A DNA stretch of 41,863 bases. Source: Aliagarivorans marinus DSM 23064. Lineage in GTDB: Bacteria; Pseudomonadota; Gammaproteobacteria; Enterobacterales; Celerinatantimonadaceae. The notes under the pieces were generated by a model. It saw nothing but the letters and a program-made list of their open reading frames with translations. It was not told the DNA's origin and did no database searches. Shown here piece by piece: positions 1-9,301 of the stretch. How positions within the stretch are numbered: position 1 is the stretch's first letter; every line of letters starts with the position of its first letter. Made by a program: the position numbers and the translations under genes. The stretch lies in contig NZ_AUBY01000031.1 in the NCBI RefSeq assembly GCF_000429485.1, forward strand, positions 1-41,863. The letters are read 5' to 3'.

Positions 1-109
1 TTTAAGGTCTCTGAAGGGCCGTCGAAGACTACGACGTTGATAGGCAGGGTGTGTAAGCGTTGTGAGGCGTTGAGCTAACCTGTACTAATTACCCGTGAGG
101 CTTAACCAT
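1..109 (+). rRNA. rrl: 23S ribosomal RNA, 3' end (partial)
   Basis: This is the last ~109 nt of a large-subunit rRNA gene; the 5' part lies outside the window. The text closely follows the gammaproteobacterial 23S 3' end, including the segment reading GTTGAGCTAACC and the terminal GAGGCTTAACC. The 3' end is placed by similarity to E. coli 23S. A hairpin (arms 111-117 and 123-129) follows in the spacer towards 5S and may help in processing. Confidence 0.93.
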
Positions 110-213
110 ACAACACCTAAGGGGTGTTGTTGTTCACCTAGACAAGAAATGCTTGTTTGAACTCCAGATTTAAAGTTTTATCCTTATCCGAATTGCTTAA
201 AGACACCGTTTTT

Positions 214-332
214 TGCCTGGTGGCAATAGCGTTGTGGAACCACCTGACTCCATGCCGAACTCAGAAGTGAAACGCAACTGCGCCGATGATAGTGTGGGGC
301 TTCCCCATGTGAAAGTAGGTCACTGCCAGGCT
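214..332 (+). rRNA. rrf: 5S ribosomal RNA
   Basis: The gene begins TGCCTGGTGGC and ends with the complementary GCCAGGC, forming the closing helix of 5S rRNA. The conserved internal segment CCATGCCGAACTCAGAAGTG is present. The length of ~119-120 nt is normal. It follows the 23S end by about 104 nt and precedes a tRNA-Thr gene, so it is the distal end of one rRNA operon. The exact 3' end may be off by a base or two. Confidence 0.97.
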
Positions 333-382
333 CCCAATTTCGTGTTTACCTGTATATAGGATATAGGTGAAGACAAGAGTCC

Positions 383-458
383 GCTGATATAGCTCAGTTG
401 GTAGAGCGCACCCTTGGTAAGGGTGAGGTCGGCAGTTCAAATCTGCCTATCAGCACCA
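383..458 (+). tRNA. tRNA-Thr (anticodon GGU)
   Basis: This is a 76-nt cloverleaf. The acceptor arm GCTGATA pairs with TATCAGC, and CCA is encoded at 456-458. The D-arm reads AGCTCAGTTGGTAGAGC, the anticodon stem is CACCC/GGGTG with loop TTGGTAA (anticodon GGT), and the T-loop is TTCAAAT. It lies 50 nt after 5S and is probably cotranscribed. A tRNA-Thr(GGU) distal to 5S is also found in E. coli rrnD. Confidence 0.97.
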
Positions 459-466
459 GTATCGAG

Positions 467-495
467 AAAGCCCGGCTAACGCCGGGCTTTTTTGT
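467..495 (+). terminator. Rho-independent terminator of the rRNA operon
   Basis: The stem is GCCCGGC (470-476) paired with GCCGGGC (481-487), with loop TAAC, followed by a run of T. It begins 9 nt after the tRNA-Thr gene, as expected for the end of an rrn transcript. Confidence 0.92.
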
Positions 496-501
496 TTGTA
501 T

Positions 502-540
502 TTCACGCTAAATGGAGGAGGCTGCATCCCTTAGCGTGAA
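502..540. repeat. Perfect 10-bp inverted repeat in the rrn-rplN gap
   Basis: TTCACGCTAA (502-511) is exactly complementary to TTAGCGTGAA (531-540), with a 19-nt purine-rich loop containing GGAGGAGG. No T-run follows, so it is not a plain terminator. A second weaker hairpin with AGCAC/GTGCT arms follows (about 557-581). No gene is visible between 459 and 755. Function unknown; it may be a remnant at the rearrangement junction. Confidence 0.6.
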
Positions 541-671
541 CGGTGGAGGCCGAAATAGCACCTCTTCGCTTCGAAAGTGCTCTGTTCAAAATTGTTAAGC
601 TACTGTTTTTTATATAAAAACAAATTAAATTAAACAAATTTTAGACAGTTCTACCATTTCCAAAATCGGGG

Positions 672-680
672 TGGTATAAT
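672..680 (+). promoter_or_regulatory. Extended -10 promoter of the spc operon
   Basis: TGGTATAAT is a consensus extended -10 element (TG-N-TATAAT). The -35 region (about 652-658) is poor, which is usual for extended -10 promoters. Transcription would start near 687, giving a leader of ~70 nt before rplN. The spc operon promoter of E. coli also lies just upstream of rplN. Confidence 0.7.
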
Positions 681-755
681 TTCGCGCCTTTTAAGGGCAG
701 CCAGAGCTTTTGACAGCGTGTCAAAGGCAGTTTTAGTAAAAAGCGGAGCATTCAA

Positions 756-1124
756 ATGATCCAAATGCAATCTACTATGGACGTAGCGGATAACTCCGGT
801 GCGCGCCGTGTACAGTGTATTAAGGTCTTAGGTGGTTCGCACCGCCGCTACGCGCGCATTGGCGACATCGTTAAAGTTACCGTTAAGGAAGCAATTCCTC
901 GCGGTAAAGTTAAAAAAGGTGACGTGATGAACGCAGTGGTTGTGCGCACTCGTAAAGGCGTTCGTCGTCCTGATGGTTCGGTAATTCGTTTTGACCGCAA
1001 TGCAGCGGTTATCCTGAATGCCAACAACCAGCCAGTGGGAACTCGTATCTTCGGCCCAGTGACTCGTGAATTGCGTAATGAGCAGTTCATGAAGATCGTT
1101 TCTCTAGCGCCAGAAGTACTGTAA
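756..1124 (+). CDS. rplN: Large-subunit ribosomal protein L14 (uL14)
   Basis: The 122-residue product is full length for L14, which sits at the subunit interface and contributes to inter-subunit bridging. The N-terminus [17 protein letters not shown] and the internal stretch [20 protein letters not shown] are diagnostic. GGAG at 745-748 lies 7 nt before the ATG. It is the first gene of the spc operon here. Normally rpsQ and the S10 operon stand immediately upstream, but in this window the nearest upstream gene is tRNA-Thr. Confidence 0.98.
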   Translation: MIQMQSTMDVADNSGARRVQCIKVLGGSHRRYARIGDIVKVTVKEAIPRGKVKKGDVMNAVVVRTRKGVRRPDGSVIRFDRNAAVILNANNQPVGTRIFGPVTRELRNEQFMKIVSLAPEVL

Positions 1125-1134
1125 GGGGTTCATA

Positions 1135-1449
1135 ATGGCTAACAAAATCAGAAAAGGCGATGAAGTAATCGTACTTGCAGGTAAAGACAAAGGTAAGCGC
1201 GGTAGCGTGACCAAAGTTCTTCCTACCGGCAAGGTTTTCGTTGAAGGCGTTAACTTAGTCAAGAAGCATCAAAAGCCTAACCCACACCTGGGTCAAGCTG
1301 GCGGCATCATTGAAAAAGAAGCGGCTATCGACGTATCTAACGTTGCGTTGTTCAACTCTGCCACTGGCAAAGCTGATCGCGTAGGTTTCCGATTTGAAGA
1401 CGGCAAAAAAGTTCGTTTCTTCAAATCTAACAATGAACTAGTTAAGTAA
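1135..1449 (+). CDS. rplX: Large-subunit ribosomal protein L24 (uL24)
   Basis: The product has 104 residues, the normal length. The N-terminal KOW motif ([19 protein letters not shown], residues ~5-23) is the RNA-binding SH3-like fold of L24, an early 50S assembly protein that binds the 5' domain of 23S rRNA. The start lies 10 nt after the rplN stop, with AAGGGG as ribosome binding site, and transcription is continuous with rplN and rplE. Confidence 0.98.
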   Translation: MANKIRKGDEVIVLAGKDKGKRGSVTKVLPTGKVFVEGVNLVKKHQKPNPHLGQAGGIIEKEAAIDVSNVALFNSATGKADRVGFRFEDGKKVRFFKSNNELVK

Positions 1450-1461
1450 TTGGAGTAAACG

Positions 1462-2001
1462 ATGGCGAAACTGCATGACCTATACAAGGAAACTGTGACG
1501 CCTGAGCTCGCTAAAGAGTTCGGTTACAAATCCATCATGCAAGTCCCTCGGATTGAGAAAATCACCCTGAACATGGGTGTTGGCGAAGCGATCAACGACA
1601 AGAAGGTTCTAGAGCACGCTATTGCAGATCTTACTGCAATCTCTGGCCAGAAGCCGTTGACCACTAAAGCCCGTAAATCTGTAGCAGGCTTCAAAATCCG
1701 TGAAGGATACCCTATTGGTTGTAAAGTAACTCTGCGCGGCGAGCGCATGTGGGAGTTCTTGGAGCGCTTGATTTCAATCGCAATCCCCCGTGTACGTGAC
1801 TTCCGTGGTCTGAGCGCTAAGTCGTTCGACGGCCGTGGTAACTACAGCATGGGTGTGCGTGAGCAAATCATCTTCCCAGAAATCGACTACGACAAAGTCG
1901 ATAAAGTACGTGGTCTGGATATTACCATCACCACTACTGCTCAAACTGACGAAGAAGGCCGCGCTCTGCTGGCTGCCTTTAACTTCCCATTTCGCAAGTA
2001 A
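1462..2001 (+). CDS. rplE: Large-subunit ribosomal protein L5 (uL5)
   Basis: The product has 179 residues, matching E. coli L5. L5 binds 5S rRNA in the central protuberance together with L18 and contacts S13. The N-terminus [20 protein letters not shown] and the C-terminal [15 protein letters not shown] segment are typical. In E. coli the S8 repressor site of the spc mRNA lies around this gene's start. A comparable fold here was not resolved by eye. Confidence 0.98.
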   Translation: MAKLHDLYKETVTPELAKEFGYKSIMQVPRIEKITLNMGVGEAINDKKVLEHAIADLTAISGQKPLTTKARKSVAGFKIREGYPIGCKVTLRGERMWEFLERLISIAIPRVRDFRGLSAKSFDGRGNYSMGVREQIIFPEIDYDKVDKVRGLDITITTTAQTDEEGRALLAAFNFPFRK

Positions 2002-2012
2002 GGTGAAGAGTT

Positions 2013-2318
2013 ATGGCTAAACAATCAATGAAAGCTCGCGAAGCGAAGCGTACTAAATTAGTTGCTCGTTACGCCGAGAAGCGCGCTGCGCTTAAAACTG
2101 TTATTAACGACGTTAACTCTTCTGAAGAAGAGCGTTGGGATGCAGTGCTCAAGCTACAATCGTTGCCTCGTGATTCATCACGTAGCCGTCAGCGTAACCG
2201 TTGTAACGTAACTGGCCGTCCACACGGCTACCTACGTAAATTCGGTGTTAGCCGCATCAAACTGCGTGAAGCGATGATGCGTGGTGAGGTTCCTGGCCTT
2301 AAGAAAGCCAGTTGGTAA
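2013..2318 (+). CDS. rpsN: Small-subunit ribosomal protein S14 (uS14), zinc-free form
   Basis: The product has 101 residues with the long C-minus architecture: there is a single cysteine (RNRCNVTG) and no CXXC pairs, so it does not carry the zinc ribbon of the short C-plus paralogue. The tail [20 protein letters not shown] is the classic S14 signature. S14 lies in the 30S head and assembles late. It is cotranscribed between rplE and rpsH. Confidence 0.98.
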   Translation: MAKQSMKAREAKRTKLVARYAEKRAALKTVINDVNSSEEERWDAVLKLQSLPRDSSRSRQRNRCNVTGRPHGYLRKFGVSRIKLREAMMRGEVPGLKKASW

Positions 2319-2344
2319 TCCACTTTATTTCGGAGTAAACGATT

Positions 2345-2737
2345 ATGAGCATGCAAGATCCTATTGCGGACATGTTGACTCGCATCCGCAACGGTCAAGC
2401 GGCAAGTAAGGTGTCTGTAGTTATGCCTTCGTCAAAAGTTAAAGTGGCTATTGCTAACTTGCTTAAAGAAGAAGGTTACATCACCGACTATGCCGTTTCT
2501 GGTGACACTAAGAAATCACTGGAAGTTACCCTGAAGTATTTCGAGGGTAAAAAAGTTATTGAGAAGATTGAACGTGTAAGCCGTCCTGGTCTGCGTATCT
2601 ATAAAGGTGCTAAAGACCTACCTAAAGTAATGGGTGGCCTAGGCGTTGCAATCGTGTCTACTTCAAAAGGCGTTATGACCGACCGTGCAGCACGTAAAGC
2701 TGGCATGGGCGGTGAGATCGTCTGTTACGTAGCTTAA
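2345..2737 (+). CDS. rpsH: Small-subunit ribosomal protein S8 (uS8)
   Basis: The product has 130 residues. It starts [18 protein letters not shown] and ends with the conserved [22 protein letters not shown] region. S8 is a primary binder of the 16S central domain. In enterobacteria it is also the translational repressor of the spc operon, and the same role is likely here because gene order is preserved. RBS GGAG lies 8-11 nt before the ATG. Confidence 0.98.
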   Translation: MSMQDPIADMLTRIRNGQAASKVSVVMPSSKVKVAIANLLKEEGYITDYAVSGDTKKSLEVTLKYFEGKKVIEKIERVSRPGLRIYKGAKDLPKVMGGLGVAIVSTSKGVMTDRAARKAGMGGEIVCYVA

Positions 2738-2751
2738 TTGGAGGTAGGAAA

Positions 2752-3279
2752 ATGTCTCGAGTAGCAAAAGCTCCCGTAGCGATTCCTGCCGGCGTTGAGG
2801 TTAACCTTAACGGCCAAGAGCTAACGGTAAAAGGTAGCAACGGTGCACTGACTCGCGTTTTCAACGACGCAGTTGTTGTAACCAAAGAAGAAAACGAACT
2901 TAAGTTCGCCGTAGTTGAAGGTGGCGCTACTGCTCAAGCAGGTACTGCACGCGCTCTTACCAACAACATGGTACTTGGTGTAACTAAAGGCTTTGAGAAG
3001 AAACTTGTACTGCAAGGTGTAGGTTACCGTGCTGCTGTTAAAGGCAAGGTAGTTGACCTGACTCTAGGTTTCTCACACCCAGTAAACTACAACCTTCCTG
3101 AAGGTGTAACTGCTGAGTGTCCTTCACAGACTGAGATCGTGCTGAAAAGTGCTGATAAGCAGTTGTTGGGTCAAGTTGCCGCTGACATTCGTGCTTACCG
3201 TCGTCCGGAGCCTTACAAAGGTAAGGGTATCCGTTACGCTGATGAGTACGTGCGTCGTAAAGAGGCTAAGAAGAAGTAA
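2752..3279 (+). CDS. rplF: Large-subunit ribosomal protein L6 (uL6)
   Basis: The product has 175 residues, with the duplicated L6 fold and the conserved C-terminal [21 protein letters not shown]6 sits near the sarcin-ricin loop at the factor-binding site. A GGAGG ribosome binding site lies directly upstream. It is part of the continuous spc transcript. Confidence 0.98.
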   Translation: MSRVAKAPVAIPAGVEVNLNGQELTVKGSNGALTRVFNDAVVVTKEENELKFAVVEGGATAQAGTARALTNNMVLGVTKGFEKKLVLQGVGYRAAVKGKVVDLTLGFSHPVNYNLPEGVTAECPSQTEIVLKSADKQLLGQVAADIRAYRRPEPYKGKGIRYADEYVRRKEAKKK

Positions 3280-3288
3280 GGTAACACT

Positions 3289-3639
3289 ATGGATAAGAAA
3301 ATTGCTCGTCTACGTCGCGCGACTCGCGTACGTAAAGCTATGCAAGAGTTGGCTAAGACTCGCCTGGTGATTCACCGTACTCCGCGCCACATTTACGCGC
3401 AGGTGATCGCAGCTGACGCTTCAGTAGTTGCTACTGCATCTACTGTTGATAAAGCGATTCGCGAACAGGTTGGTACTACCAGCAATGTTGACGCTGCTAA
3501 AGCGGTAGGTAAGGCAATTGCCGAGCGTGCTGCTGAGAAAGGCGTAACCACTGTTGCATTTGACCGCTCTGGTTTTAAATACCACGGCCGTGTTGCTGCA
3601 TTAGCTGATGCTGCACGCGAAGCTGGTCTTCAGTTCTAA
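3289..3639 (+). CDS. rplR: Large-subunit ribosomal protein L18 (uL18)
   Basis: The product has 116 residues. The basic N-terminus [20 protein letters not shown] and the C-terminal [20 protein letters not shown] motif are diagnostic. L18 binds 5S rRNA and, with L5, attaches it to the 50S subunit. The start lies 9 nt after the rplF stop. Confidence 0.98.
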   Translation: MDKKIARLRRATRVRKAMQELAKTRLVIHRTPRHIYAQVIAADASVVATASTVDKAIREQVGTTSNVDAAKAVGKAIAERAAEKGVTTVAFDRSGFKYHGRVAALADAAREAGLQF

Positions 3640-3649
3640 GGGGTGACTC

Positions 3650-4144
3650 ATGTCTAAATTTGAAGCACAAACCGGTAGTGATCTGAACGAAAAGCTTATC
3701 GCTGTAAACCGCGTTTCTAAAGTAGTTAAAGGTGGTCGTATCTTCAGCTTCACTGTAGTGGGTGACGGTAACGGTCGCGTAGGTTTTGGTTACGGTAAAG
3801 CTCGTGAAGTTCCAGCTGCTATTCAAAAAGCAATGGAAAAAGCACGCCGCAACCTGGTTAACGTTCGTCTGAACGGTAGCACTCTGCAGCACCCTATTAA
3901 GGGCCGTCACTCAGGTTCGCGTGTTTACATGCAGCCTGCCTCTGAAGGTACCGGTATTATTGCCGGTGGTGCGATGCGTGCTGTTCTGGAAGTTGCAGGC
4001 GTACAAAACGTACTGTCTAAAGCTTACGGTTCAACCAACCCAATTAACATCGTTCGCGCTACCATCGACGCTCTAGAGAATATGCATTCTCCTCAGGACG
4101 TAGCTGCTAAGCGTGGCCTAAGCGTAGAAGAAATTCTGGGGTAA
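3650..4144 (+). CDS. rpsE: Small-subunit ribosomal protein S5 (uS5)
   Basis: The product has 164 residues, about the E. coli length. The conserved [20 protein letters not shown] segment (the S5 double-stranded-RNA-binding-like domain) and the later region [19 protein letters not shown] are present. S5 helps decoding fidelity and translocation on the back of the 30S. It is cotranscribed with rplR and rpmD. Confidence 0.98.
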   Translation: MSKFEAQTGSDLNEKLIAVNRVSKVVKGGRIFSFTVVGDGNGRVGFGYGKAREVPAAIQKAMEKARRNLVNVRLNGSTLQHPIKGRHSGSRVYMQPASEGTGIIAGGAMRAVLEVAGVQNVLSKAYGSTNPINIVRATIDALENMHSPQDVAAKRGLSVEEILG

Positions 4145-4150
4145 TAAGCC

Positions 4151-4333
4151 ATGGCGAACAAAATTAAAGTAACTCAGACCAAAAGTGCAATCGGCCGTCT
4201 GCCTAAGCACAAAGCGACCTTAACTGGCCTTGGTCTACGTAAGATCAACCACACTGTAGAGCTGGAAGACACTCCTGCTGTACGTGGCATGATCAACAAA
4301 GTTTCTTACATGGTTAAGGTAGAGGGAGAATAA
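4151..4333 (+). CDS. rpmD: Large-subunit ribosomal protein L30 (uL30)
   Basis: The product has 60 residues, one more than E. coli L30. The motif KITQTKS-like start ([20 protein letters not shown]) and the [12 protein letters not shown] core identify it. The ATG lies 6 nt after the rpsE stop and the stop is 2 nt before rplO, so it is tightly coupled to both. Confidence 0.97.
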   Translation: MANKIKVTQTKSAIGRLPKHKATLTGLGLRKINHTVELEDTPAVRGMINKVSYMVKVEGE

Positions 4334-4335
4334 TC

Positions 4336-4770
4336 ATGCGTTTGAATACTCTTTCTCCAGCGGCTGGTTCTAAGCCTGCTGCGAAACGTGTAGGACGTGG
4401 TATCGGTTCTGGTTTGGGCAAAACCGGTGGTCGTGGTCACAAAGGTCAGAAGTCTCGTTCTGGCGGTGGCGTACGCCCAGGTTTCGAAGGCGGTCAAATG
4501 CCTTTGAAACAGCGTTTGCCTAAATTTGGTTTTACTTCTCGTAAATCACTTGTTTCTGCTGAAGTTCGCACTAGCGAGCTAGCAAAAGTGAAGGCTGACG
4601 TGGTAGATTTGAACGCTTTGAAGGAAGCTGGCATCATCTCTCGCAACATTAAGTTCGCGAAAGTTGTTCTGTCTGGCGATGTTAAAGCGGCTGTAACCCT
4701 GAAAGGCATTAAAGCCACCAAGGGTGCTATCGCAGCAATTGAAGCCGCTGGCGGTAAAATCGAGGAATAG
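4336..4770 (+). CDS. rplO: Large-subunit ribosomal protein L15 (uL15)
   Basis: The product has 144 residues. The N-terminal extension is rich in Gly, Lys and Arg ([20 protein letters not shown]), as in L15, and threads into 23S rRNA. The C-terminal globular domain ends AAGGKIEE. L15 is a late organiser of 50S assembly. It directly precedes secY (gap of 8 nt). Confidence 0.98.
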   Translation: MRLNTLSPAAGSKPAAKRVGRGIGSGLGKTGGRGHKGQKSRSGGGVRPGFEGGQMPLKQRLPKFGFTSRKSLVSAEVRTSELAKVKADVVDLNALKEAGIISRNIKFAKVVLSGDVKAAVTLKGIKATKGAIAAIEAAGGKIEE

Positions 4771-4778
4771 TACAAACC

Positions 4779-6104
4779 ATGGCTAAGAATCCAGGAATAG
4801 CATCAGCAAATGCGCAAGGTGGCTTGAGTGAACTCAAGAGCCGTTTACTCTTTGTGTTCGGAGCACTTATCGTGTTTCGAGCGGGCTCCTTCGTGCCGCT
4901 TCCTGGTATTGATGCCGCTGTACTAGCTGCGTTGTTCGAGCAACAGCAGGGCACCATCCTAGAGATGTTTAACATGTTCTCGGGTGGTGCGATGGAGCGT
5001 GCTTCCATCTTTGCACTAGGTATCATGCCGTATATCTCGGCATCGATTATCGTGCAGCTTCTGTCTGTTGTTCATCCGACTCTTGCTGAATTGAAAAAAG
5101 AAGGCGAGTCAGGGCGACGTAAACTAAACCAATACACCCGTTGGGGGACCTTAGGTCTAGCTACCGTACAAGCGTTCGGTATCGCGACTGGTCTGCCTAA
5201 CATGATGGAAGGCTTGGTGGTTAATACCGGCCTCGCATTTACTTTCACTGCTATGGTAAGCCTGGTAACCGGAACAATGTTCCTGATGTGGCTGGGTGAA
5301 CAAATTACCGAGCGTGGTATTGGTAACGGGATTTCGATCCTAATTTTTGCTGGTATTGTAGCGGGATTGCCTTCTGCTATTGGTCAAACAGCTGAGCAGG
5401 CTCGCCAAGGCGAACTGCATCTGTTGTTGCTGTTGTTCATCGTTGCATTGGTATTCGCGGTGACCTTCTTTGTGGTGTTTGTTGAACGTGGTCAACGTCG
5501 TATCGTCGTTAACTACGCTAAACGCCAGCAGGGTCGTAAAGTGTTTGCAGCGCAAAGTACACATTTACCACTTAAAGTGAACATGGCGGGTGTAATCCCT
5601 GCGATCTTCGCTTCAAGTATTATTCTGTTCCCTGGCACGCTTGCTCAGTGGTTCGGACAAAATGAGAGTCTCTCATTCTTGTCTGATATTTCTCTGACAT
5701 TGCAGCCCGGACAGCCACTTTATGTGTTACTATACGCCGCTGCCATCATCTTCTTCTGCTTCTTCTATACTGCGTTGGTGTTTAACCCTCGCGAAACAGC
5801 AGATAACCTGAAGAAGAGTGGTGCGTTCATTCCGGGTATTCGCCCTGGTGAACAAACCTCGCGCTACATTGACAAAGTGATGACTCGATTGACCTTAGCT
5901 GGTGCTTTGTACATCACGTTTGTATGTTTAATTCCTGAGTTCATGATGATCGGAATGAACGTCCAGTTCTATTTCGGTGGCACCTCACTGCTTATCGTAG
6001 TGGTGGTTATCATGGACTTTATGGCTCAGGTCCAGACCCATTTGATGTCTCATCAATATGAGTCGGTTCTGAAAAAAGCTAACCTCAAGAGCTACGGCCG
6101 CTAG
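4779..6104 (+). CDS. secY: Protein translocase channel subunit SecY
   Basis: The product has 441 residues, against 443 in E. coli. SecY forms the inner-membrane Sec channel with SecE and SecG and is driven by SecA for export or by ribosomes for membrane insertion. Ten hydrophobic segments are apparent. Conserved landmarks include [13 protein letters not shown] near the plug/TM1 region, [14 protein letters not shown], and the cytosolic loop [22 protein letters not shown]. Its position in the spc operon is standard. Confidence 0.98.
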   Translation: MAKNPGIASANAQGGLSELKSRLLFVFGALIVFRAGSFVPLPGIDAAVLAALFEQQQGTILEMFNMFSGGAMERASIFALGIMPYISASIIVQLLSVVHPTLAELKKEGESGRRKLNQYTRWGTLGLATVQAFGIATGLPNMMEGLVVNTGLAFTFTAMVSLVTGTMFLMWLGEQITERGIGNGISILIFAGIVAGLPSAIGQTAEQARQGELHLLLLLFIVALVFAVTFFVVFVERGQRRIVVNYAKRQQGRKVFAAQSTHLPLKVNMAGVIPAIFASSIILFPGTLAQWFGQNESLSFLSDISLTLQPGQPLYVLLYAAAIIFFCFFYTALVFNPRETADNLKKSGAFIPGIRPGEQTSRYIDKVMTRLTLAGALYITFVCLIPEFMMIGMNVQFYFGGTSLLIVVVVIMDFMAQVQTHLMSHQYESVLKKANLKSYGR

Positions 6105-6140
6105 GTCCGCTCTGGTTAGTCAACAACTACGGAGATAGCA

Positions 6141-6254
6141 ATGAAAGTTCGTGCTTCCGTTAAGAAAATCTGCCGTAACTGTAAAGTTATCAAGCGCAAC
6201 GGTGTTGTGCGCGTAATTTGCAGTGAGCCAAAGCACAAACAGCGCCAAGGCTAA
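6141..6254 (+). CDS. rpmJ: Large-subunit ribosomal protein L36 (bL36), zinc-binding form
   Basis: This is a 37-codon gene, short enough to be missed by length filters. The product [20 protein letters not shown] (first 20 residues) continues with Cys27 and His32. Cys11, Cys14, Cys27 and His32 form the zinc ribbon, so this is the C-plus form. A GGAG ribosome binding site lies ~8 nt upstream. It lies between secY and the alpha-operon leader, as in E. coli. Confidence 0.97.
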
Positions 6255-6280
6255 TCTAGTAGATTTCAAGACATAGTATT

Positions 6281-6364
6281 TGCAAACCGGTCATCTGTTG
6301 AGTATCCTTACGGGCTTTTCGCAGATGGCCTTCGTTTTACGAAAAAATTATAGGAGTGTGCCTA
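6281..6364 (+). promoter_or_regulatory. Alpha-operon leader, S4-binding pseudoknot type
   Basis: The rpsM 5' leader contains TTGAGTATCCT, then ACGGGCTTTTC, then GATGG. These are the same blocks, in the same order, as the E. coli alpha-operon leader that binds ribosomal protein S4. The arms 6289-6297 (GGTCATCTG) and 6322-6330 (CAGATGGCC) pair over 9 bp with one G-U. In E. coli S4 traps this mRNA as a pseudoknot and represses rpsM-rpsK-rpsD-rplQ. The same autoregulation is expected here. Confidence 0.82.
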
Positions 6365-6721
6365 ATGGCCCGTATAGCCGGCATTAACATTCCTGATCAG
6401 AAACACGCAGTTATCGCATTGACTGCCATCTACGGCATCGGTAAGACCCGTTCACAAGAAATTTGTGCGGCTGCTGGTATCGCAGAAGATGTGAAGATCA
6501 GAGAACTTGACGAAACACAAATTGATAAGCTTCGTGACGAAGTAGCTAAATTCACCGTTGAAGGTGATCTACGTCGTGAAGTATCTATGAACATTAAGCG
6601 TTTGATGGACCTCGGTTGTTACCGTGGTTTGCGCCATCGTCGCAGTTTGCCCCTTCGCGGTCAGCGTACTAAAACCAACGCTCGTACCCGCAAAGGTCCA
6701 CGCAAACCTATTAAGAAATAG
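6365..6721 (+). CDS. rpsM: Small-subunit ribosomal protein S13 (uS13)
   Basis: The product has 118 residues from the ATG at 6365 ([19 protein letters not shown]), exactly matching the family start. A GTG at 6356 is in frame but lies within the ribosome binding site TAGGAG (6351-6356). S13 sits in the 30S head and contacts L5 and the P-site tRNA through its basic C-terminal tail [17 protein letters not shown]. It is first in the alpha operon. Confidence 0.98.
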   Translation: MARIAGINIPDQKHAVIALTAIYGIGKTRSQEICAAAGIAEDVKIRELDETQIDKLRDEVAKFTVEGDLRREVSMNIKRLMDLGCYRGLRHRRSLPLRGQRTKTNARTRKGPRKPIKK

Positions 6722-6733
6722 AGGTGAGCAGAA

Positions 6734-7123
6734 ATGGCTAAAACTCCGACTCGCGCTCGTAAACGCGTTAAAAAGCAAGTTGTCGATGGCATGGCCCACA
6801 TCCATGCGTCTTTCAACAATACTATCGTGACTATCACCGACCGCCAAGGTAACGCTCTTTCTTGGGCAACTGCCGGTGGTTCAGGCTTCCGTGGTTCACG
6901 TAAATCTACTCCGTTCGCAGCTCAGGTTGCAGCAGAGCGTGCAGCTGAAGCTGCCAAAGATTACGGCGTGAAAAACGTTGAAGTATTTGTGAACGGACCT
7001 GGTCCAGGTCGTGAGTCTTCAATCCGCGCGCTTAACGCAGCGGGTTTCAAAGTGACTAACATCACTGACGTGACTCCGATCCCTCACAATGGTTGTCGTC
7101 CACCTAAGAAACGCCGCGTGTAG
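6734..7123 (+). CDS. rpsK: Small-subunit ribosomal protein S11 (uS11)
   Basis: The product has 129 residues. Conserved motifs include [20 protein letters not shown], the [13 protein letters not shown] block, and the C-terminal [17 protein letters not shown]11 lines the 30S platform near the E-site codon. It follows rpsM by 12 nt with GAGGTGA as RBS. Confidence 0.98.
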   Translation: MAKTPTRARKRVKKQVVDGMAHIHASFNNTIVTITDRQGNALSWATAGGSGFRGSRKSTPFAAQVAAERAAEAAKDYGVKNVEVFVNGPGPGRESSIRALNAAGFKVTNITDVTPIPHNGCRPPKKRRV

Positions 7124-7149
7124 TTTCTGGATAGATTGGAGAAAGAATA

Positions 7150-7770
7150 ATGGCAAGATATTTAGGTCCTAAGCTTAAACTTAGCCGTCGTGAAGGTACC
7201 GATCTTTTCCTAAAGAGCGGTGTTCGTGCGATTGATTCTAAGTGTAAGCTAGAAACTGCCCCTGGTCAGCACGGTGCGCGTAAGCCACGTCTGTCTGACT
7301 ACGGTCTACAGCTTCGCGAGAAGCAAAAAGTACGTCGTTTGTACGGCATTTTGGAAAAGCAATTCCGCAACTACTACAAAGCCGCTGCTCGCCTGAAAGG
7401 CAACACCGGTGAGAACTTGCTGCAATTGCTTGAAAGCCGTCTGGATAACGTTGTTTATCGTCTAGGTTTCGGTGCTACCCGCGCTGAAGCTCGCCAGCTG
7501 GTTAGCCACAAAGCTATCCTGGTTAACGGTAAAGTGGTAAACATTCCTTCTTATAAGGTTTTACCAGAAGATGTTATCAGCGTTCGTGAAAAGTCTAAGA
7601 AGCAAGCACGTATTTCTGCTGCTCTTGAGATTGCTGCTCAACGTGAAGCGGCTAGCTGGATTGAAGTTGATGCGTCTAAAATGGAAGGTGTGTTCAAGCG
7701 CCTGCCTGAGCGCAGCGACTTGTCTGCAGACATTAACGAACAGCTGATCGTCGAGCTTTACTCTAAGTAA
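7150..7770 (+). CDS. rpsD: Small-subunit ribosomal protein S4 (uS4)
   Basis: The product has 206 residues, the standard length. The N-terminus [20 protein letters not shown] is typical, and an S4 RNA-binding domain lies near residues 96-150 ([15 protein letters not shown]). S4 nucleates 30S assembly on the 16S 5' domain. In enterobacteria it also represses the alpha operon, whose leader is conserved here at 6281-6364. It is likely also an rRNA antitermination factor by homology. Confidence 0.98.
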   Translation: MARYLGPKLKLSRREGTDLFLKSGVRAIDSKCKLETAPGQHGARKPRLSDYGLQLREKQKVRRLYGILEKQFRNYYKAAARLKGNTGENLLQLLESRLDNVVYRLGFGATRAEARQLVSHKAILVNGKVVNIPSYKVLPEDVISVREKSKKQARISAALEIAAQREAASWIEVDASKMEGVFKRLPERSDLSADINEQLIVELYSK

Positions 7771-7794
7771 GGCTTAATATAAAGAGAGGACACA

Positions 7795-8781
7795 ATGCAG
7801 GGTTCTGTAACAGAGTTTCTAAAACCACGGCTAGTTGAAATTGAACAAGTTAGCCCAACTCGTGCAAAGGTAACGTTAGAGCCTCTAGAGCGTGGCTTCG
7901 GTCATACTTTGGGTAATGCTCTTCGTCGCATTTTGCTGTCATCTATGCCTGGTTGCGCTGTAACCGAAGTAGAGATTGACGGTGTATTGCACGAGTACAG
8001 CAGCAAAGAAGGTGTACAAGAAGACATCCTTGAGATCCTTCTTAACCTGAAAGGCATCGCTGTTAAATTAGAAGGTAAGGACGAGGTCACTCTAAATCTT
8101 ACTAAATCTGGCGCAGGTCCTGTTGTTGCAGGCGACATCGTCCACGACGGCGATGTCGAAATCGCTAACCCTGAACACGTTATTTGTCACCTAAGTGCCG
8201 GTGCTGACATCAGCATGCGCATTAAGGTTGAACGTGGTCGCGGTTACGTTCCAGCTTCTGTTCGCGTTCACGCCGAAGATGAAGAGCGTCCAATTGGTCG
8301 TCTGCTTGTCGATGCAGCTTACAGCCCAGTAGCGCGTATTGCCTACAACGTTGAAGCTGCTCGTGTTGAGCAACGTACTGACCTGGACAAGTTGGTTATC
8401 GATATGGAAACCAACGGCACTCTAGACCCTGAAGAAGCAATCCGTCGCTCTGCCACTATCCTGGCTGAGCAACTAGATGCCTTCGTGGATCTTCGTGATG
8501 TAAGTGAGCCTGAAGAGAAAGAAGAGAAGCCAGAGTTTGATCCAATCCTGCTTCGTCCTGTCGATGATCTCGAGTTGACTGTTCGCTCTGCTAACTGTTT
8601 GAAGGCAGAAGCGATTCACTACATTGGTGACTTGGTACAGCGTACTGAGGTTGAGCTACTTAAAACCCCTAACCTGGGTAAAAAGTCGCTTACCGAAATC
8701 AAAGACGTACTGGCGTCACGTGGACTGTCTCTGGGCATGCGCCTAGAAAACTGGCCACCTGCGAGTATTGCTGAGAAGTAA
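7795..8781 (+). CDS. rpoA: DNA-directed RNA polymerase subunit alpha
   Basis: The product has 328 residues, one fewer than E. coli. The N-terminal domain (about 1-235), with [19 protein letters not shown], mediates alpha dimerisation and RNAP assembly. After a flexible Glu-rich linker (~236-248), the C-terminal domain ([20 protein letters not shown] and [20 protein letters not shown]) binds UP elements and activators. Its place between rpsD and rplQ is canonical. Confidence 0.99.
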   Translation: MQGSVTEFLKPRLVEIEQVSPTRAKVTLEPLERGFGHTLGNALRRILLSSMPGCAVTEVEIDGVLHEYSSKEGVQEDILEILLNLKGIAVKLEGKDEVTLNLTKSGAGPVVAGDIVHDGDVEIANPEHVICHLSAGADISMRIKVERGRGYVPASVRVHAEDEERPIGRLLVDAAYSPVARIAYNVEAARVEQRTDLDKLVIDMETNGTLDPEEAIRRSATILAEQLDAFVDLRDVSEPEEKEEKPEFDPILLRPVDDLELTVRSANCLKAEAIHYIGDLVQRTEVELLKTPNLGKKSLTEIKDVLASRGLSLGMRLENWPPASIAEK

Positions 8782-8821
8782 GAGTCATCGGTTTTAACGA
8801 CTAAATTAGAAGGATAAGGTC

Positions 8822-9217
8822 ATGCGCCATCGTAAGAGTGGTCGTCAATTGAACCGGAACAGCAGCCACCGTCAGGCTATGTTCCGCAATATGGCCAGTT
8901 CATTGGTTCGCCATGAAGTTATCAAGACAACACTGCCCAAAGCTAAAGAGCTTCGTCGCGTTGTTGAGCCTCTGATCACCTTGGCTAAGAATGACAGCGT
9001 AGCTAACCGTCGTCTAGCTTTTGCTCGCACCCGCGACGCAGAAGTAGTGGCTAAGCTATTTGCTGAGCTGGGCCCACGTTTCCAAGAGCGCGCCGGTGGT
9101 TACACCCGCATTCTTAAGTGTGGTTTCCGTGCTGGCGATAACGCTCCAATGGCTTACATCGAGCTGTTGGATCGTCCAGAAGTTGAAGAAGTTGCTGAAG
9201 AAGCAGCTGCTGAGTAA
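8822..9217 (+). CDS. rplQ: Large-subunit ribosomal protein L17 (bL17)
   Basis: The product has 131 residues. The start [20 protein letters not shown] is nearly invariant in bacteria. The C-terminus ends in an acidic tail ([13 protein letters not shown]). L17 lies near the peptide exit of the 50S subunit. It is the last gene of the alpha operon, followed within 20 nt by a terminator. Confidence 0.98.
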   Translation: MRHRKSGRQLNRNSSHRQAMFRNMASSLVRHEVIKTTLPKAKELRRVVEPLITLAKNDSVANRRLAFARTRDAEVVAKLFAELGPRFQERAGGYTRILKCGFRAGDNAPMAYIELLDRPEVEEVAEEAAAE

Positions 9218-9235
9218 GCTTCTGAATGATGAAAG

Positions 9236-9262
9236 AACCGGGCTTCTAGCCCGGTTTTTTTA
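9236..9262 (+). terminator. Terminator of the alpha operon
   Basis: AACCGGGC and GCCCGGTT arms enclose the loop TTCTA and are followed by a run of seven T. It lies 20 nt downstream of the rplQ stop. Confidence 0.93.
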
Positions 9263-9301
9263 TGCCTGAATTTCGTATATCGCGTTGAGAAAGCGAAGCG
9301 C

